DNA of 64,000 nucleotides from Polynucleobacter necessarius (GTDB lineage Bacteria; Pseudomonadota; Gammaproteobacteria; Burkholderiales; Burkholderiaceae). Within the stretch, counting starts at the first letter, position 1. Each line of letters begins with the position of its first letter. Under the pieces are notes generated by a model. That model was not told the DNA's origin. It saw only the letters and a program-made list of their open reading frames with translations, and made no database searches. The position numbers and the translations under genes were made by a program. Location of the stretch: NCBI RefSeq assembly GCF_900095185.1, contig NZ_LT606948.1, positions 1,165,915 to 1,229,914 on the forward strand. The letters are read 5' to 3'. Shown here in pieces: positions 36,830-46,743 of the stretch.

Positions 36830-38085
36830 TTAAAAGGTTCCTGGATATAAGATATCTTTAGTCACGTTTTGAATATCGCGATGACCAGTAAATGCCATAG
36901 TGATATCCAACTCATTGTGAATAATTTCTAAACACTTAGTTACACCCGCTTCGCCCATTGCTCCCAAGCCATACAAGAATGGTCGTCCGATCATAGTGCC
37001 ACGCGTACCTTATCAGGGTATCTGGTGGTTTTATGGGAATGAACCCCAAGGTGATGCAAAAATCTTATTTCAAAATATGATTCGCGCTTTAGGTTTAGTC
37101 AAAAATGAATGGATGTGGAAGGGTGCCTCTAAGTCTTTATCTCAGATGGGCATTCCAGAATTACCAGTTGTAGCAGTTGCTTTTGGTGGCTCTGTCGCAC
37201 AAAAAATCACCGGAGAGAAGGATCCTTTGACAGAACTGCGCCAAACGGTCTTAGCTCTCATTGCTAATGCATCTGCACCAGAGTTCGCAGCTAAGCGTGC
37301 ATCACCTTCATCAAGGATTCCCTTGATGATGAGTTTTCCACCCCAAAGCTTTTTGATCCACTCAACATCTCCCCAATTGAGGCTTGGATCAAATTGCTCG
37401 GCAGTCTAGGATGAAAGCGAGGACATATTGTCCACTCCAGTTGCATGGCCAATAATATTACGGAAAGTTCTTCGAGGCGTCATTGCCATTCCCATGCACC
37501 AGCGTGGCTTAGTTGCCATATTGATCATATATGCAATAGTCAGTTTTGGAGGGGCTGAGAGACCATTCTTCAGGTCCTTACGGCGTTGTCCGAGAATTTG
37601 TAAATCTAAAGTGAGGACAAGGGCAGAGCACTTAGCAGCTTTAGCACGCTCAATTGGGCGTTCAATAAAGCCACGATCTTTCATGACATATAGCTGAAAC
37701 CAAAATGGTTTGGTAGTACGTTCAGCCACATCCTCAATTGAACAAATACTCATAGTGGAGCGGCAAAACGGTATGCCGAATTTTTCTGCAGCTTAAGCTG
37801 CCAAAATTTCACCATCAGCATGCTGCATACCAGTTAAGCCAGTGGGGGCGAGCGCAAAACTGGCATGGCAACTTCTTCGCCAACCATCGTCGTTTTTGTG
37901 GTGCGATTAGTCATATTAGCCGCAACACGCTGACGTAATTTAATCTTCTGAAAATCGGATTCATTGGCGCAGTATGCCGATTCAGTCCATGAGCCAGAAT
38001 CGGCATAGTCGTAGAACATCTTGGGGGTACGTTTTTGGTGGAGGACCCGCAAGTCTTCTATATTGGTGCTATTTGGATAAATCAA
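36830..38085 (-). pseudogene. lldD: L-lactate dehydrogenase (FMN, LldD-type), pseudogene with antisense insert
   Basis: From 38085: MIYPNSTNIEDLRVLHQKRT and MFYDYADSGSWTE, then in other frames GLTGMQHADGEILAA, STMSICSIEDVAERTTKPFW, FQLYVMKDRGFIERPIERAK, GDVEWIKKLWGGKLIIKGIL and DARLAANSGADAL. There homology stops at about 37264 and resumes at about 37000 with GTMIGRPFLYGLGAMGEAGV to the end (36830). The missing part holds the catalytic 'SNHGGRQ' region and is replaced by plus-strand coding sequence. Confidence 0.9.
37001..37263 (+). pseudogene. unrecognised coding fragment inserted antisense in lldD
   Basis: An open plus-strand frame reads YQGIWWFYGNEPQGDAKILF, QNMIRALGLVKNEWMWKGAS and LPVVAVAFGGSVAQKITGEK, then DPLTELRQTVLALIANAS. 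Composition and spacing look like a real conserved protein, but I do not recognise it. A DNA-metabolism protein of beta-proteobacteria is one loose possibility. Both ends abut lldD sequence read on the opposite strand. No start or stop of its own and no repeats or transposase. Confidence 0.6.
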
Positions 38086-38216
38086 AATTTGATAAAAGCG
38101 TGATGTATGCTCTATCTTAGCAATACCAGGGATTTGCTTCTACAAGCATGGAGTATCCCTTGTTTGGGACCCCAATTACTACCTCCAACGACTTCCCTTA
38201 CAAGCATGTACATACA

Positions 38217-38655
38217 CCAATTGAATTTCGCAGCCATTACTTCTTTGCTCACTGCGACTGCTTTGTGGGCAGGCAATATGCAATTGCGGGTCGCGTCTTG
38301 GTGGGGAGCATCTCCCCAATTACTTTAAGTTTTGTTCGTTGGGGTCTTGCTGCCTTGTTGTTGCTTCCTTTAGGGTAGGCAGCTACAACGTGCTGCTCTA
38401 TCTTGCGCTTCAAACCTCCACTGCCATTAATGTCAGATTGATTGGCGTAAGTATGCCAATCTGGATGTTGTTGATTGGAGGGGCTTTGTATCAGGTTAAG
38501 CCGAACATTCTGCAGATGGTTGGTGCCGTTGTTAGTCTACTGGATGTTAGAATTGTTTTATCATGTGGTGATTTGGTGGCCTTGTTATTTATGGAGATGG
38601 TAGTAGGCGATCTTCTAAGCCACAATTTGTCCGTGGCATTGCATTTGCCATGATC
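38217..38655 (+). pseudogene. EamA/DMT-family transporter, pseudogene
   Basis: Pieces in several frames: LNFAAITSLLTATALWAGN, AIAGRVLVGSISPITLSFVR, WGLAALLLLPLG, YLALQTSTAINVRLIGVSMP and IWMLLIGGALYQVKPNILQM. These are the helices and the 'A-L-Q-x-T-x-A-x-x-A' patch of the first EamA domain. Only about 145 codons remain; the second EamA repeat is gone. The 130 bases before it (38086-38216) hold nothing I can identify. Confidence 0.8.
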
Positions 38656-38769
38656 GTTGTCCGTATAGGAATTTCCTCAAAGACAGCCAAAATAAGGGGT
38701 TAAAGCCTCAAAAAAAGCCTTAAATCGGTATCATTCATGGTTCACCATAGCAATCCCTAGGAAATTACT

Positions 38770-39274
38770 ATGCCAGGCTTGCTTCCCAATGTTGATTAAG
38801 AAAGAAAAGCCAGCGGTTGTATTCGCTCTGCGCGTTGAGACCTCAACGCTGCTGGCATCATCCTTCCGGATGACTACCTTAAAGCAGTTGGTGAGGCAGT
38901 GCGTTCTGTGAATGGCTTGTTCGTATTAGATTGCATTGCTTCTGGCGCACAATGTGGGTTGATATGAAGGCTTGCAAGGTTGATGTGTTGATGACTGCAC
39001 CACAAAAAACGGGTGGTGTAGTTCGCCCTGCTGCGCATTGATCGCTCTTGGCGAGCGCGCACGTGAACGTATCGATGCTACTTAAAGCAGTAGCTTCTCG
39101 ATGGATCTCAAAAAGTGGCTACAGATTATGGAGGCCTACGAAAAGAGTGGCCATGTGTATCACATTACTATGCCCACCGATGCATTGAAGATTCTGCGTA
39201 ACGTAATGAAAGAAACCCAATCTCTCGGATTGGCAGCGTTAACAGATAAGCAAGTAGAGCTAGGTACAAAGTAA
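38770..39274 (+). pseudogene. class V aminotransferase (alanine/serine-glyoxylate type), pseudogene
   Basis: MPGLLPNVD at 38770 is the family start and is followed at once by material from much later in the protein (KPAVVFALRVETS), so a large deletion removed the N-terminal half. ILPDDYLKAVGEAVRSVNGL, FVLDCIASG, MWVDMKACKVDVLMTAPQK (PLP-lysine region) and SMDLKKWLQIMEAYEKSGHV follow in shifting frames, then ALKILRNVMKETQSLGLAAL to TAA 39274. Substrate specificity cannot be told. Confidence 0.85.
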
Positions 39275-39370
39275 TCTATTGGTATCTCAAGGTTATCACT
39301 CTGTATTAAATAAGGACCATCAATGATGGCCCTTATCGCATCTACTGAAAATAAATTCCTATTGACTACA

Positions 39371-40005
39371 TCATCTCGCAAGAGGATTGTGGGTGTTGCC
39401 TCTCCGATCTTATGAAGCGTGTTGTTGTCTACATGATGAAAAATCTGAGCCTGATCTTTGATTTTCATAACGGTATCTTGCTCATAGGACCAGGTCTCAT
39501 CTGAATGCATGGATACCTTGATGCGGAATTCAACTATCCTAAATGCATAATTGAAGAAGGGGATGGAGGATATGCCAGCGCAGCGATCATCTTCTTTTGC
39601 AAATAGCTCAAACTCTTTGGCATCAGGTTTGGCAAAACCGCTAGCCATACTGATCATCCCTCTAGGAATTGTCAGGGTATGAATAACACTCTTAGTCGCC
39701 GGCTCCCAGAGCCAATATCCTACCTGGTCGTGATACGTTTTGACTTAATCTGGCTTGGTGATATGGTTGTGATATCTCAAGCCATAAAGTAATTGAGGAC
39801 CATTCGTTTGTGGGTCAATTGATTGAAGTTCAATGCGCTCAACGTAAGCCTGCTTTTTCTCGGCCCTTCCGCTTTTTGGCTTAACGTCTAAGCCTCTTAT
39901 ACCTTCGCAAATGCCGGCCATTCCAGTAAGAGGTCCAAGCGGCTCCAGAGTATTGACTGAATAATCTTGAGGCTCAGTAAAAATATCCTTCGGAAAATGA
40001 TTCAT
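39371..40005 (-). pseudogene. heme-binding beta-barrel (DUF1794/nitrobindin-like) protein, pseudogene
   Basis: From ATG 40005: LEPLGPLTGMAGICEGIRGL (normally IWEG), YVERIELQSIDPQTNGPQLL and YGLRYHNHITKPD, then TAA at 39745-39747 where relatives read Gln. The same frame resumes VKTYHDQVGYWLWEPATKSV and IHTLTIPRG. The tail reads HKIGEATP, then a two-base insertion before NPLAR and TGA at 39371. One nonsense codon and one small insertion. The fold binds heme or nitric oxide in related proteins. Confidence 0.85.
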
Positions 40006-40085
40006 AGCCAACCTTTTAAAATGAAGCATTAATTTCATATTGTTGAGTATTATCAAATAATCCACAAACTTTATTAGAGAATGAC

Positions 40086-40333
40086 ATGATTTCGCGTATC
40101 GCTCGAATGAGCTTAGTAGCGTTTATCTCTGCTGCAATTGGTATTGCACCAATCTCGGTAATGGCTGCCGACCCAGCTCCAGCCCCGGCAGCCGCTTCAC
40201 CTGCTGCAGTCCCTACAGATAAGTCGGCCGAGAAGAAGGCGAAGAAAACAGCTAAGAAGGAAAAAAGGCAGCGAAGAAGTCCAAAATGAAATCTAAAAAG
40301 AAGTCTAAAGCAACTACAGACGCAGCAACCTAG
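40086..40333 (+). pseudogene. secreted Ala/Pro/Lys-rich small protein, frameshifted
   Basis: MISRIARMSLVAFISAAIGI and APISVMAADPAPAPAAA form a clear signal peptide and a low-complexity stretch. The Lys-rich part (KKAKKTAKKEK) loses its frame at the A-run 40261-40266. One extra A would give KAAKKSKMKSKKKSKATTDA and end at TAG 40331-40333. Function unknown. The single-base lesion in a homopolymer could be a real mutation, transcript slippage or a read error. Confidence 0.6.
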
Positions 40334-40346
40334 TAATCAATCTCAC

Positions 40347-41306
40347 TTAATTGAGAGGTTCTGCACTCTCCAGGTCAGCAGATTGTTTGGAGTCTGATGA
40401 CTTTTTGCTTGGAGCGTCATTGCGAACAAGTAGCCACATCGCGGAAATGACCAAAGCCATTCCGCTAATTTGTATCCAAGTAATAGGTTCGGCCAAAATG
40501 AAGTAACCCATAAAGATTGTTGATACCAGACTCAGAATTCCAGCTTGGGCTACAAGTGGTGATCCAATGTGGTTGATGGCAATCATAATCAGCAACATTG
40601 GAATGACAGTACATAAGCTCGCATTGCGTAAGCTATACCAATAAATTATTGGAAGCTGTTCAAAAATTGCGCTTAGATGATGAAAAGTGGATTGCAGTAA
40701 GCTTAAGACCGCAGAGGCTGAACTTGCATATACCACAAGGCGTACACTTCCAATTCGCTTGACCATTTCTCCTGCTTCAATCATATAAGCTGCATATGAG
40801 CAGGCGCTGCCAAAGACCAGAACCATCCCGAGCCAAGCACTGATTCCGGTAGAGCTAGCATCTTGAATAAAGACAATAAACACCCCAATGTATCCAACCA
40901 CGAGAGAGCACCACTGCAAGCGAGAAATAGACTTTTTTAAAACAAAATAGGAAATGACTAAAACAATTGTTGGGGTGAGATAAAGAACGATTCGTTCTAG
41001 GCCGACAGAGATATATTGCAGACCCAAGCAGTCGATATAACTTGATAAAAAGTAACCTAAAAATCCTAGAAAAAATAATTTAGTCCGATCGACCCATGTG
41101 ACTGGACTCATTGCTTTGCGTCGCGCCTTCCACCAAAATATTCCCCAAAATCAGGGAAGAGCCATGAGCATTCGCAAAGCCAATAGTGTTTCCGCATGTG
41201 CCCCATGTTCAAACGCGAGCTTTACCAGAATAGCTTTGCCCGAAAGAAGCATAGAGCCAACTCCAGCCATCAAGATGCCATAGAGGTAGCGTTGACGATG
41301 ACCCAC
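40347..41306 (-). pseudogene. EamA/DMT-family transporter with an in-frame stop
   Basis: From GTG 41306: HRQRYLYGILMAGVGSMLLS and AKLAFEHGAHAE-type residues, then TGA at 41151-41153 after MLMALP. The same frame then stays open for 254 codons (FWGIFWWKARRKAMSPVTWV, FSACSYAAYMIEAGEMVKRI-type helices, IGSPLVAQAGILSLVSTIFM) to 40347. The translation after the stop could begin at ATG 41111 but would lack the first two helices. Drug/metabolite transporter fold, substrate unknown. Confidence 0.8.
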
Positions 41307-41370
41307 TGAGTTAATTTACAAGGAAAAGATGAGGGTTTGTCCAGGCTGCGCTAGCCGAGTGCATCTCTAA

Positions 41371-42255
41371 TTAGGTCAGCTGATTAAGTAGGGATCGCAT
41401 TTCTAATATGGTCTCGGAGGGGGTGAGACCAATCGGACCAATTCCTTTTTTCACTAGATTGTCTGCTGCAGCAGCATGAAGCTGAACCGCGATACAAGTC
41501 GCTTGCCAAAGATCTAGTTGGTGACGTACTCCTTGAGCAGCAACAGCGGCGATGCTCCCTGTCAAAACATCTCCCATGCCTCCTGTTCCCATTCCAGGGT
41601 TTCCTGCCAGGCACTGAAGTGGCCTATGTTGTGGAGATGCTATGAGCGTGTGCTGTCCTTTGAGAGCCACGATTGAATGCGTGAGCTCAATCAGATTCTC
41701 AATCGCTTTCATGCGATCAGACTGAACTTTTTCTGCGCTTCTTTTTAAAAGCTTTGCTGCTTCGCCAGGATGGGGAGTCAGCGTTGTTAGACCAGGGTAC
41801 TGAAGATTTCGAGCCTGGAGTAGTGACAATAGCGCATTTGAATCGCTAATTAAGTTAAGAGCATCTGCATCAAGAATTAAAGGAATATTTGGATGCGCAA
41901 GTGCCGCATTTAAATATTGATGTGCCAGAGTTGATTGGCCAAGACCCGGCCCTATGGCCATCACATCGGGAGTGGTAGCGTTAAGCGTTTCTTGTATGTT
42001 TGAGGTAGCCAGACGAATCATCAGTTCAGGCTGCTCGGTATCCGCACGGGCAGAGGCGGGATCAAGCATCTCCAAGATTGTCCAGCCAGCCCCCAGATGA
42101 ATACAGGCCTTACCAGCCAAAAGTAGTGCACCAGCCATTCCTGGTGCACCCCCAATCAAAACAACTTTACCAGCATTGCCTTTATGTTCTGTAGGCCCGC
42201 GTTTGAGTTGATGAACAAGGTTGGGTACTGCTAGGGGTTCAGGTTGGATGCTCAT
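41371..42255 (-). CDS. nnrD: ADP-dependent NAD(P)H-hydrate dehydratase (YjeF C-terminal type)
   Basis: 294 residues. Family motifs: KGNAGKVVLIGGAPGMAGAL, MAIGPGLGQS, LILDADALNLI, LTPHPGEAAKLL, VALKGQHTLIA and the ATP-binding NPGMGTGGMGDVLTGSIAA. It repairs hydrated NADH/NADPH. There is no N-terminal YjeF epimerase domain fused, so the epimerase must be separate or lost. Intact, a retained metabolite-repair function. Confidence 0.93.
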   Translation of the reverse strand: MSIQPEPLAVPNLVHQLKRGPTEHKGNAGKVVLIGGAPGMAGALLLAGKACIHLGAGWTILEMLDPASARADTEQPELMIRLATSNIQETLNATTPDVMAIGPGLGQSTLAHQYLNAALAHPNIPLILDADALNLISDSNALLSLLQARNLQYPGLTTLTPHPGEAAKLLKRSAEKVQSDRMKAIENLIELTHSIVALKGQHTLIASPQHRPLQCLAGNPGMGTGGMGDVLTGSIAAVAAQGVRHQLDLWQATCIAVQLHAAAADNLVKKGIGPIGLTPSETILEMRSLLNQLT

Positions 42256-42316
42256 ATAAATAGTATTGCTCTGATTGCAGAGATCTTGAGCTCATTATAA
42301 GAAAGCGTATGCCGGA

Positions 42317-43705
42317 ATGATGAAGATTCAATTTTTGGGTGCAGCGGGTGAGGTGACGGGCTAACGCCATTTGGTGGAAGTCTTACTGGCAGGAAAGTCA
42401 CGGCGTTTCATGGTCGATTACGGAATGTTTCAAGGAGGGCGTGAAGCGACTAATAAAAATCTTGAGCCCTTACCGTTGTCGCCAAAAGAGCTGGAATTTG
42501 TGGTCTTAACTCATGCGCATATTGATCATAGTGGCCTGTTGCCACGTTTATGTGCACAAGGTTTTTCAGGTCCTATTTATTGCACAAAAGCTACTCCTGA
42601 ACTGGAGCAAGCCGAGAGAAGGCAAAAGGCTGGTAAATGGCGTGGAGATTTGCCGGTGGCACTGTCTTCCAAAGAAGAAGTTGAAATGACACTAACTCAG
42701 TTTCAGCCTACTATCAAAAAGTTGAGTTAATGTCTGGGGTCCAGTGAGAGTTCTGTAATGCGGGACAGATCTTGGGATCGGCTTTAGCTGTGCTTGATCT
42801 TGCTGAAGATAGCGCAAATAGAAAGCGCTGTATTTTCTCGGGTGATATCGGCATGAAGGGTAAGGTCTTGATGCCTGATTCGGATGTCATTAAAACAGCA
42901 GATGTTGTCGTAGTGGAGTCAACTTATGGCGATCGTTTGCATGGTAGCTTAAAAGATACTGAGGATGAGTTAGTTGACGTGATTAACTAAACTATGAATG
43001 TTGGTGGTAATGGCGTGATGCCGGCTTTTGTAGTGGAGCGCACTCAAGAGATATTGTTTTTGTTGATTGATCTATTGAGAAGAGGGCGTCTGCCGTATTT
43101 AAGTATTTGGGTAGATTCGCCGATGGCAACCGCAGCTACTCATCTTCCTCAACAATTCTTTTCCCAATGAGACGGTCAATCTCAAGCTACTTTTGAGTGG
43201 TATCAAAACAATCCCGGTGCAGTAGATCTCCGTTTCATTGCAGATGTGGAAGAGTCGAAAGCGCTTAACAAAATTAAGGGCGGCGCAATCATTATTTCTG
43301 CGAGTGGTATGTGTGACGCTGGCCGAATTGTGCATCACTTAGCAAGTAATCTGCCACGCGCTCAGAATGCTATTGTGATTACTGGATTTCAGGCATATGG
43401 CAGCCTTGGAAGACGTCTGGTGGAAGGTGCAAAAGGTTCGTTTATTTGGAGAAGAGGTGGCTGTAAAAGCTGCGATTCATACTATTGGAGGACTCTCTGT
43501 ACATGCCGATCAGGCTGGTCTCTTCGATTGGTTGCGGGGATTTGAACAAACACCCAAAACGGTCTTTGTAGGGCATGGGGAGCCAGAGAGTCATCTTCCG
43601 TTTTTGCGCAATCCAGTAGGGATGAATTGCATTGGAGCACTGTCATCATTCCTGAGCGACTATACACATATCAGTGTTAGTGATTCAGCAACTTTGGCGC
43701 CTTGA
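42317..43705 (+). pseudogene. beta-CASP metallo-beta-lactamase RNA-processing family, pseudogene
   Basis: MKIQFLGAAGEVTG, then TAA at 42362-42364 where relatives read Ser. RHLVEV, DYGMFQGGREA and the zinc motif LTHAHIDHSGLLPRL follow. Later: CIFSGDIGMKGKVLMPDSD, ADVVVVESTYGDR, IWVDSPMATAAT, IIISASGMCDAGRIVHHL, SVHADQAGLFDWLRGF and VFVGHGEPESHLPF. Stops at 42728, 42988 and 43168 and a shift near 43435. Full length otherwise. Such proteins are RNA endonuclease/exonuclease-like enzymes. Confidence 0.9.
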
Positions 43706-44433
43706 ATGCTGTGTCGTTTCATGGCTTCAGCTATAAATCTAGATTGCTTCAAATCTGCAATCAGATTGCTGAGGTATGCGGTAGTGATCTTGTAGAGAGG
43801 TCTATTCTTTGGGATGCCAAGCGCTTGATTGATTATCATAAAGCGCTCCGGCAGCATGCGCAAACCTTGATAACGCTTTGCATCACCCTCTAATTGTTGT
43901 TTTACCCCGGCGGCAACATTTCCTACCTCAGACATGAGGTCATCCAGGACTGCTTGCGAACTAGCAACTCATATGAGGCTGGCATGTTCTATATCCCGGG
44001 TTAGGTAAAGGTCGTAGGCGCTTCCTTTGCCAACTACAATTTCTGTGCCTGCTACATCCACATCTTCATTGGTTTGGATGGGAGAAGATGCTTTTTTAAC
44101 CATCTAGGCTCCCTCGATTTGAATGTAGGGTGGGGTATAGCTAATATCCGCTCCGCGGACTGGATCTATAGCTACAAATATGAGATCAACATGACCAGCC
44201 TTCACGGCATCTACCGTTGCGCCTGCAGTCTTGCAAGGCATAAGATTTCCTGGAAGAGCAATTCTTTTACCAATTTCATGAGCAATATCAATAGTGACTC
44301 CATACGAAGTCTTGGAGTTCGCATCTTCATTGGCCAAAATCGGATGACCAAGGTTAACGCCGACACGCAGCAGGGTGCCTGTTGGCGCAAAAGAAGAGAG
44401 GGTGGAGAGGTCCATGAATTTCGGATTGATCAA
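43660..44433 (-). pseudogene. polar amino-acid ABC transporter substrate-binding protein, pseudogene
   Basis: From 44433: LSSFAPTGTLLRVGVNLGHP, TSYGVTIDIAHEIGKRI, KAGHVDLIFVAIDPVRGADI and SYTPPYIQIEGA, then a stop at 44104. It resumes VDVAGTEIVVGKGSAYDLYL, a stop, then NVAAGVKQQLEGDAKRYQGL and FIAEAMKRHSIQGAKVAE. This is a periplasmic binding-protein fold (SBP_bac_3). No signal peptide is seen before 44433, where a strong terminator lies. Ligand unknown. The 3' end converges with the MBL pseudogene. Confidence 0.85.
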
Positions 44434-44435
44434 AA

Positions 44436-44477
44436 TCAGCAGATAAAACCGCGGCTGACCGCGGTTTTATCTGCTGA
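44436..44477 (-). terminator. long perfect hairpin terminator
   Basis: A perfect 19-bp stem (44436-44454 with 44459-44477) and a four-base loop CTGA. On the minus strand it follows the stop of the small Ala-rich gene by about eight bases and is followed by TTTTG. Unusually long for a simple terminator, but position and trailing T residues fit that role. It separates that gene from the broken binding-protein gene. Confidence 0.75.
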
Positions 44478-44485
44478 AGAAAAAA

Positions 44486-44690
44486 TTACTTCTTAGCACC
44501 AGTTGCAGGAGCAGCAGCTGGTGCAGCAGGGGCAGCCGCAGGCGCATCTTTCTTGGCTTCTTCCATATGTGCACATGCTTTTTGTCGCCCATATCCATGT
44601 CCCCGTCACCCTTCATTAGTAAATAGGCTGTTGTGGCACCAAGATTGATCCACGACCAGCCTTGGTACCCCTTTCCTTTACTGCTGATAA
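44486..44690 (-). pseudogene. small Ala/Pro-rich protein, frameshifted
   Basis: The 3' end reads MEEAKKDAPAAAPAAPAAAP then ATGAKK to TAA 44486-44488. Upstream, in another frame, are GYQGWSWINLGATTAYLLMK and DMDMGDKKHVH, so a shift lies near 44573. Possibly a short secreted or membrane-linked protein; family not recognised. A strong terminator follows. Start not determined. Confidence 0.45.
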
Positions 44691-44704
44691 TTTCGGTAAT
44701 CTGT

Positions 44705-45280
44705 CAGGATTGCTTCTGGCTCTAAAGGTCATCGCTACACGGTGCTTGTAGATTTAATGAAGACTTACTGCTAACCCATAAAGGGCTTTCTGGACCTACA
44801 GTCTTGCAAGCCAGTAGTTATTGGGAAGAGGGCGAGCCTATTCATATTGATTGACTGGGTGCTATAGAATGTCCACGAGGATTTAATTGCGACGAGCTCA
44901 TTTAATAATGAAGAGCATCGCTTAAAGCTAACTGAGCCTATTCTCGCCTCGGTGCTTCTGCAGCGCCTTGCTAAAGCTTTTTCGGATCAAAAAAACTTAA
45001 CAGGTCGTAAGGGGGCGGAAGTTTCCAAGAAGGATCGTCAAGCACTCAAAGAGCTGCTAACAAACTGATCTGTAAAACCGGCCGGCACTTTGGGCTGGAA
45101 AAAAGCTGAGGTCATATTGGATGGTGTCGATCGCAAAGAGTTGGATGTTCAGTCCATGATGTCGCGCAAATACCCAGGACTTTTCTTTATCGGAGAGTGT
45201 GTTGATGTCACCGGTCACTTAGGTGGATATAATTTCCAATGGGCCTGGGCAAGCGGTTATGCTTGTGCTCATGCCCCCTA
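44705..45280 (+). pseudogene. HI0933/BaiN-type FAD-binding oxidoreductase, C-terminal remnant
   Basis: LTHKGLSGPTVLQASSYWEE, GEPIHID and (after a stop) LTGRKGAEVSKKDRQ precede KPAGTLGWKKAEVILDGVDR, MMSRKYPGLFFIGECVDVTG and HLGGYNFQWAWASGYACAHA, which is the hallmark C-terminal FAD-binding block of the family. The N-terminal half, including the first nucleotide-binding motif, is missing. It ends within two bases of the convergent terC remnant. Confidence 0.85.
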
Positions 45281-45732
45281 TATAAGAGGATGGCTTGAAT
45301 GCTCTAGCTGGAGCGCTTTTTTATCCCGTGAGCGACTATTTAAAAGTTCTACGGATAATGAAAACGCCATCGCTACATAAACATATCCTTTAGGGATGGG
45401 CACAACCATACCCTCGGCTATCAAGACAACACCAATAACCGTTAGAATTGAATTAAATCTCTGCCGCTGATGGATTTATCAGCCATATCAAAAATAGGTG
45501 CTGTGAGACCCATTACCCAAGATAGGCTAAGCAAGAGAAGAATCCGCGTTACCAATGCGAAGATCAAATCAAAGCGCCGCACTTTCTCCTGAATTTCGAT
45601 CGGGAGACGGTTGGCGATCACGCTAATAAAAATGATGTTATCAATACCAAGAATAATTTCTAGAGCCGAGAGCGTTAAGAAAGCGATCCATACATTGGGA
45701 TTGCTGAGAAGTTGCATTGAGCTTTCGAGCAT
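45278..45732 (-). pseudogene. TerC-family membrane protein, internally deleted
   Basis: From 45732: MLESSMQLLSNPNVWIAFLT and LSALEIILGIDNIIFISVIA (conserved ALExxLxxDN motif), then SGRDLI and a break near 45443. Homology resumes in another frame near the end: IGVVLIAEGMVVPIPKGYVY and VAMAFSLSVELLNSR, ending at TAG 45278-45280. The middle helices are deleted. TerC proteins are linked to metal (Mn) export during protein metallation. Confidence 0.85.
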
Positions 45733-45786
45733 TTTCTAACTTATTGGAATATAAAGTGTATTAATCTAAGTTCTATATTAACCGCT

Positions 45787-46743
45787 ATGGTTAAGTTCTC
45801 ACGAATAATTAGATCTCTTTGTATATCCATACTGGTCATGTTGACTATAAGCCCCTTAAAAGCGGCCTATCCAGGCAAGCCTATTAAAATCATCATTGGT
45901 TTCCCCGCGGGTGGCCCTCTTGATGCGCATCTTCGACTCTTGGTTGAGAGATTGCAAACCTCTTTAGGTCAAACAGTAATTGTGGATTACAAAGCTGGAG
46001 CAGGAGGTGCAGTTGGCGCACAGTTTGTGGCGCAATCACCGCCGGATGGGTATACGGTGCTATTAGCCAATACAGGGACTATGGTGATTAATCCTGTCAT
46101 CTATACGAAGTCTTCTTACGACACGTTAAAAGATTTTCAGCCAATTGCTAGAACTGCCCAACAACCATTAGCGCTGATCGTGAATAAGGATGTGCCAACA
46201 AATACATTAAAAGAATTTGTTACATATGCAAAAGCAAACCCTGGAAAATTAAACTATGGATCAGCTGGGAATGGTGGAATTTCCCATTTGGTTCCGGAGA
46301 TGCTAAAGAGTGAGACGGGAATAGATATGGTGCATATTCTTTTCAAGGGAAGCGCACCTGCGTTCACAGATTTGATTGCTGGTCATGTTCAATTTATGGC
46401 GGAGTCAGTGCCGCAGGCCGCCAATTATGCGAAACAGGACAAAGTAAAGGCTCTGGCTGTGACTAGTGCTAAACGTAATCCGGTTCTGCCAAATACACCT
46501 ACTGTGATAGAAACGGGTGTAGCTAATTTAGCTGTAGTGGGGTTTTATGGGATATTAGCTCCCAAGGGAACTCCTCCTGAGGTGGTCAATAAATTGAGTC
46601 AAGCATTTAAGGAAATACTGGAGTCGCCTGAGGTGCAGAAAAAAATGATTGATCAAGGCGCAGATCCCGCTTATTTGAATGCCGATCAATTTACAAAGTT
46701 TCTGATAGATGAAATGCCGCGTTGGGCAAAAGCAGTAAAATAA
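45787..46743 (+). CDS. Bug-family tripartite tricarboxylate transporter receptor (TctC-like)
   Basis: 318 residues with an N-terminal signal peptide (ILVMLTISPLKAA). Bug signatures: YPGKPIKIIIGFPAGGPLDA, VDYKAGAGGAVGAQFVAQSP, PDGYTVLLAN, SYDTLKDFQPIA, KLNYGSAGNGG, HILFKGSAPAFTDLIAGHV and YGILAPKGTPPEV. Periplasmic solute binder for carboxylates or similar; ligand unknown. No TctA/TctB genes are nearby, as is common for orphan Bug proteins. Intact. Confidence 0.92.
   Translation: MVKFSRIIRSLCISILVMLTISPLKAAYPGKPIKIIIGFPAGGPLDAHLRLLVERLQTSLGQTVIVDYKAGAGGAVGAQFVAQSPPDGYTVLLANTGTMVINPVIYTKSSYDTLKDFQPIARTAQQPLALIVNKDVPTNTLKEFVTYAKANPGKLNYGSAGNGGISHLVPEMLKSETGIDMVHILFKGSAPAFTDLIAGHVQFMAESVPQAANYAKQDKVKALAVTSAKRNPVLPNTPTVIETGVANLAVVGFYGILAPKGTPPEVVNKLSQAFKEILESPEVQKKMIDQGADPAYLNADQFTKFLIDEMPRWAKAVK

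Noticed and set aside
36996-37409. A 137-codon plus-strand frame in the lldD region
   Set aside because: Codons after about 37263 are antisense of the lactate dehydrogenase text. Only the first part is the inserted fragment.
39160-39657. Minus-strand 165-codon frame beginning MISMASGFAKPD
   Set aside because: It is the inner part of the heme-binding barrel pseudogene. Beyond about 39371 it is read-through into the antisense of the aminotransferase remnant.
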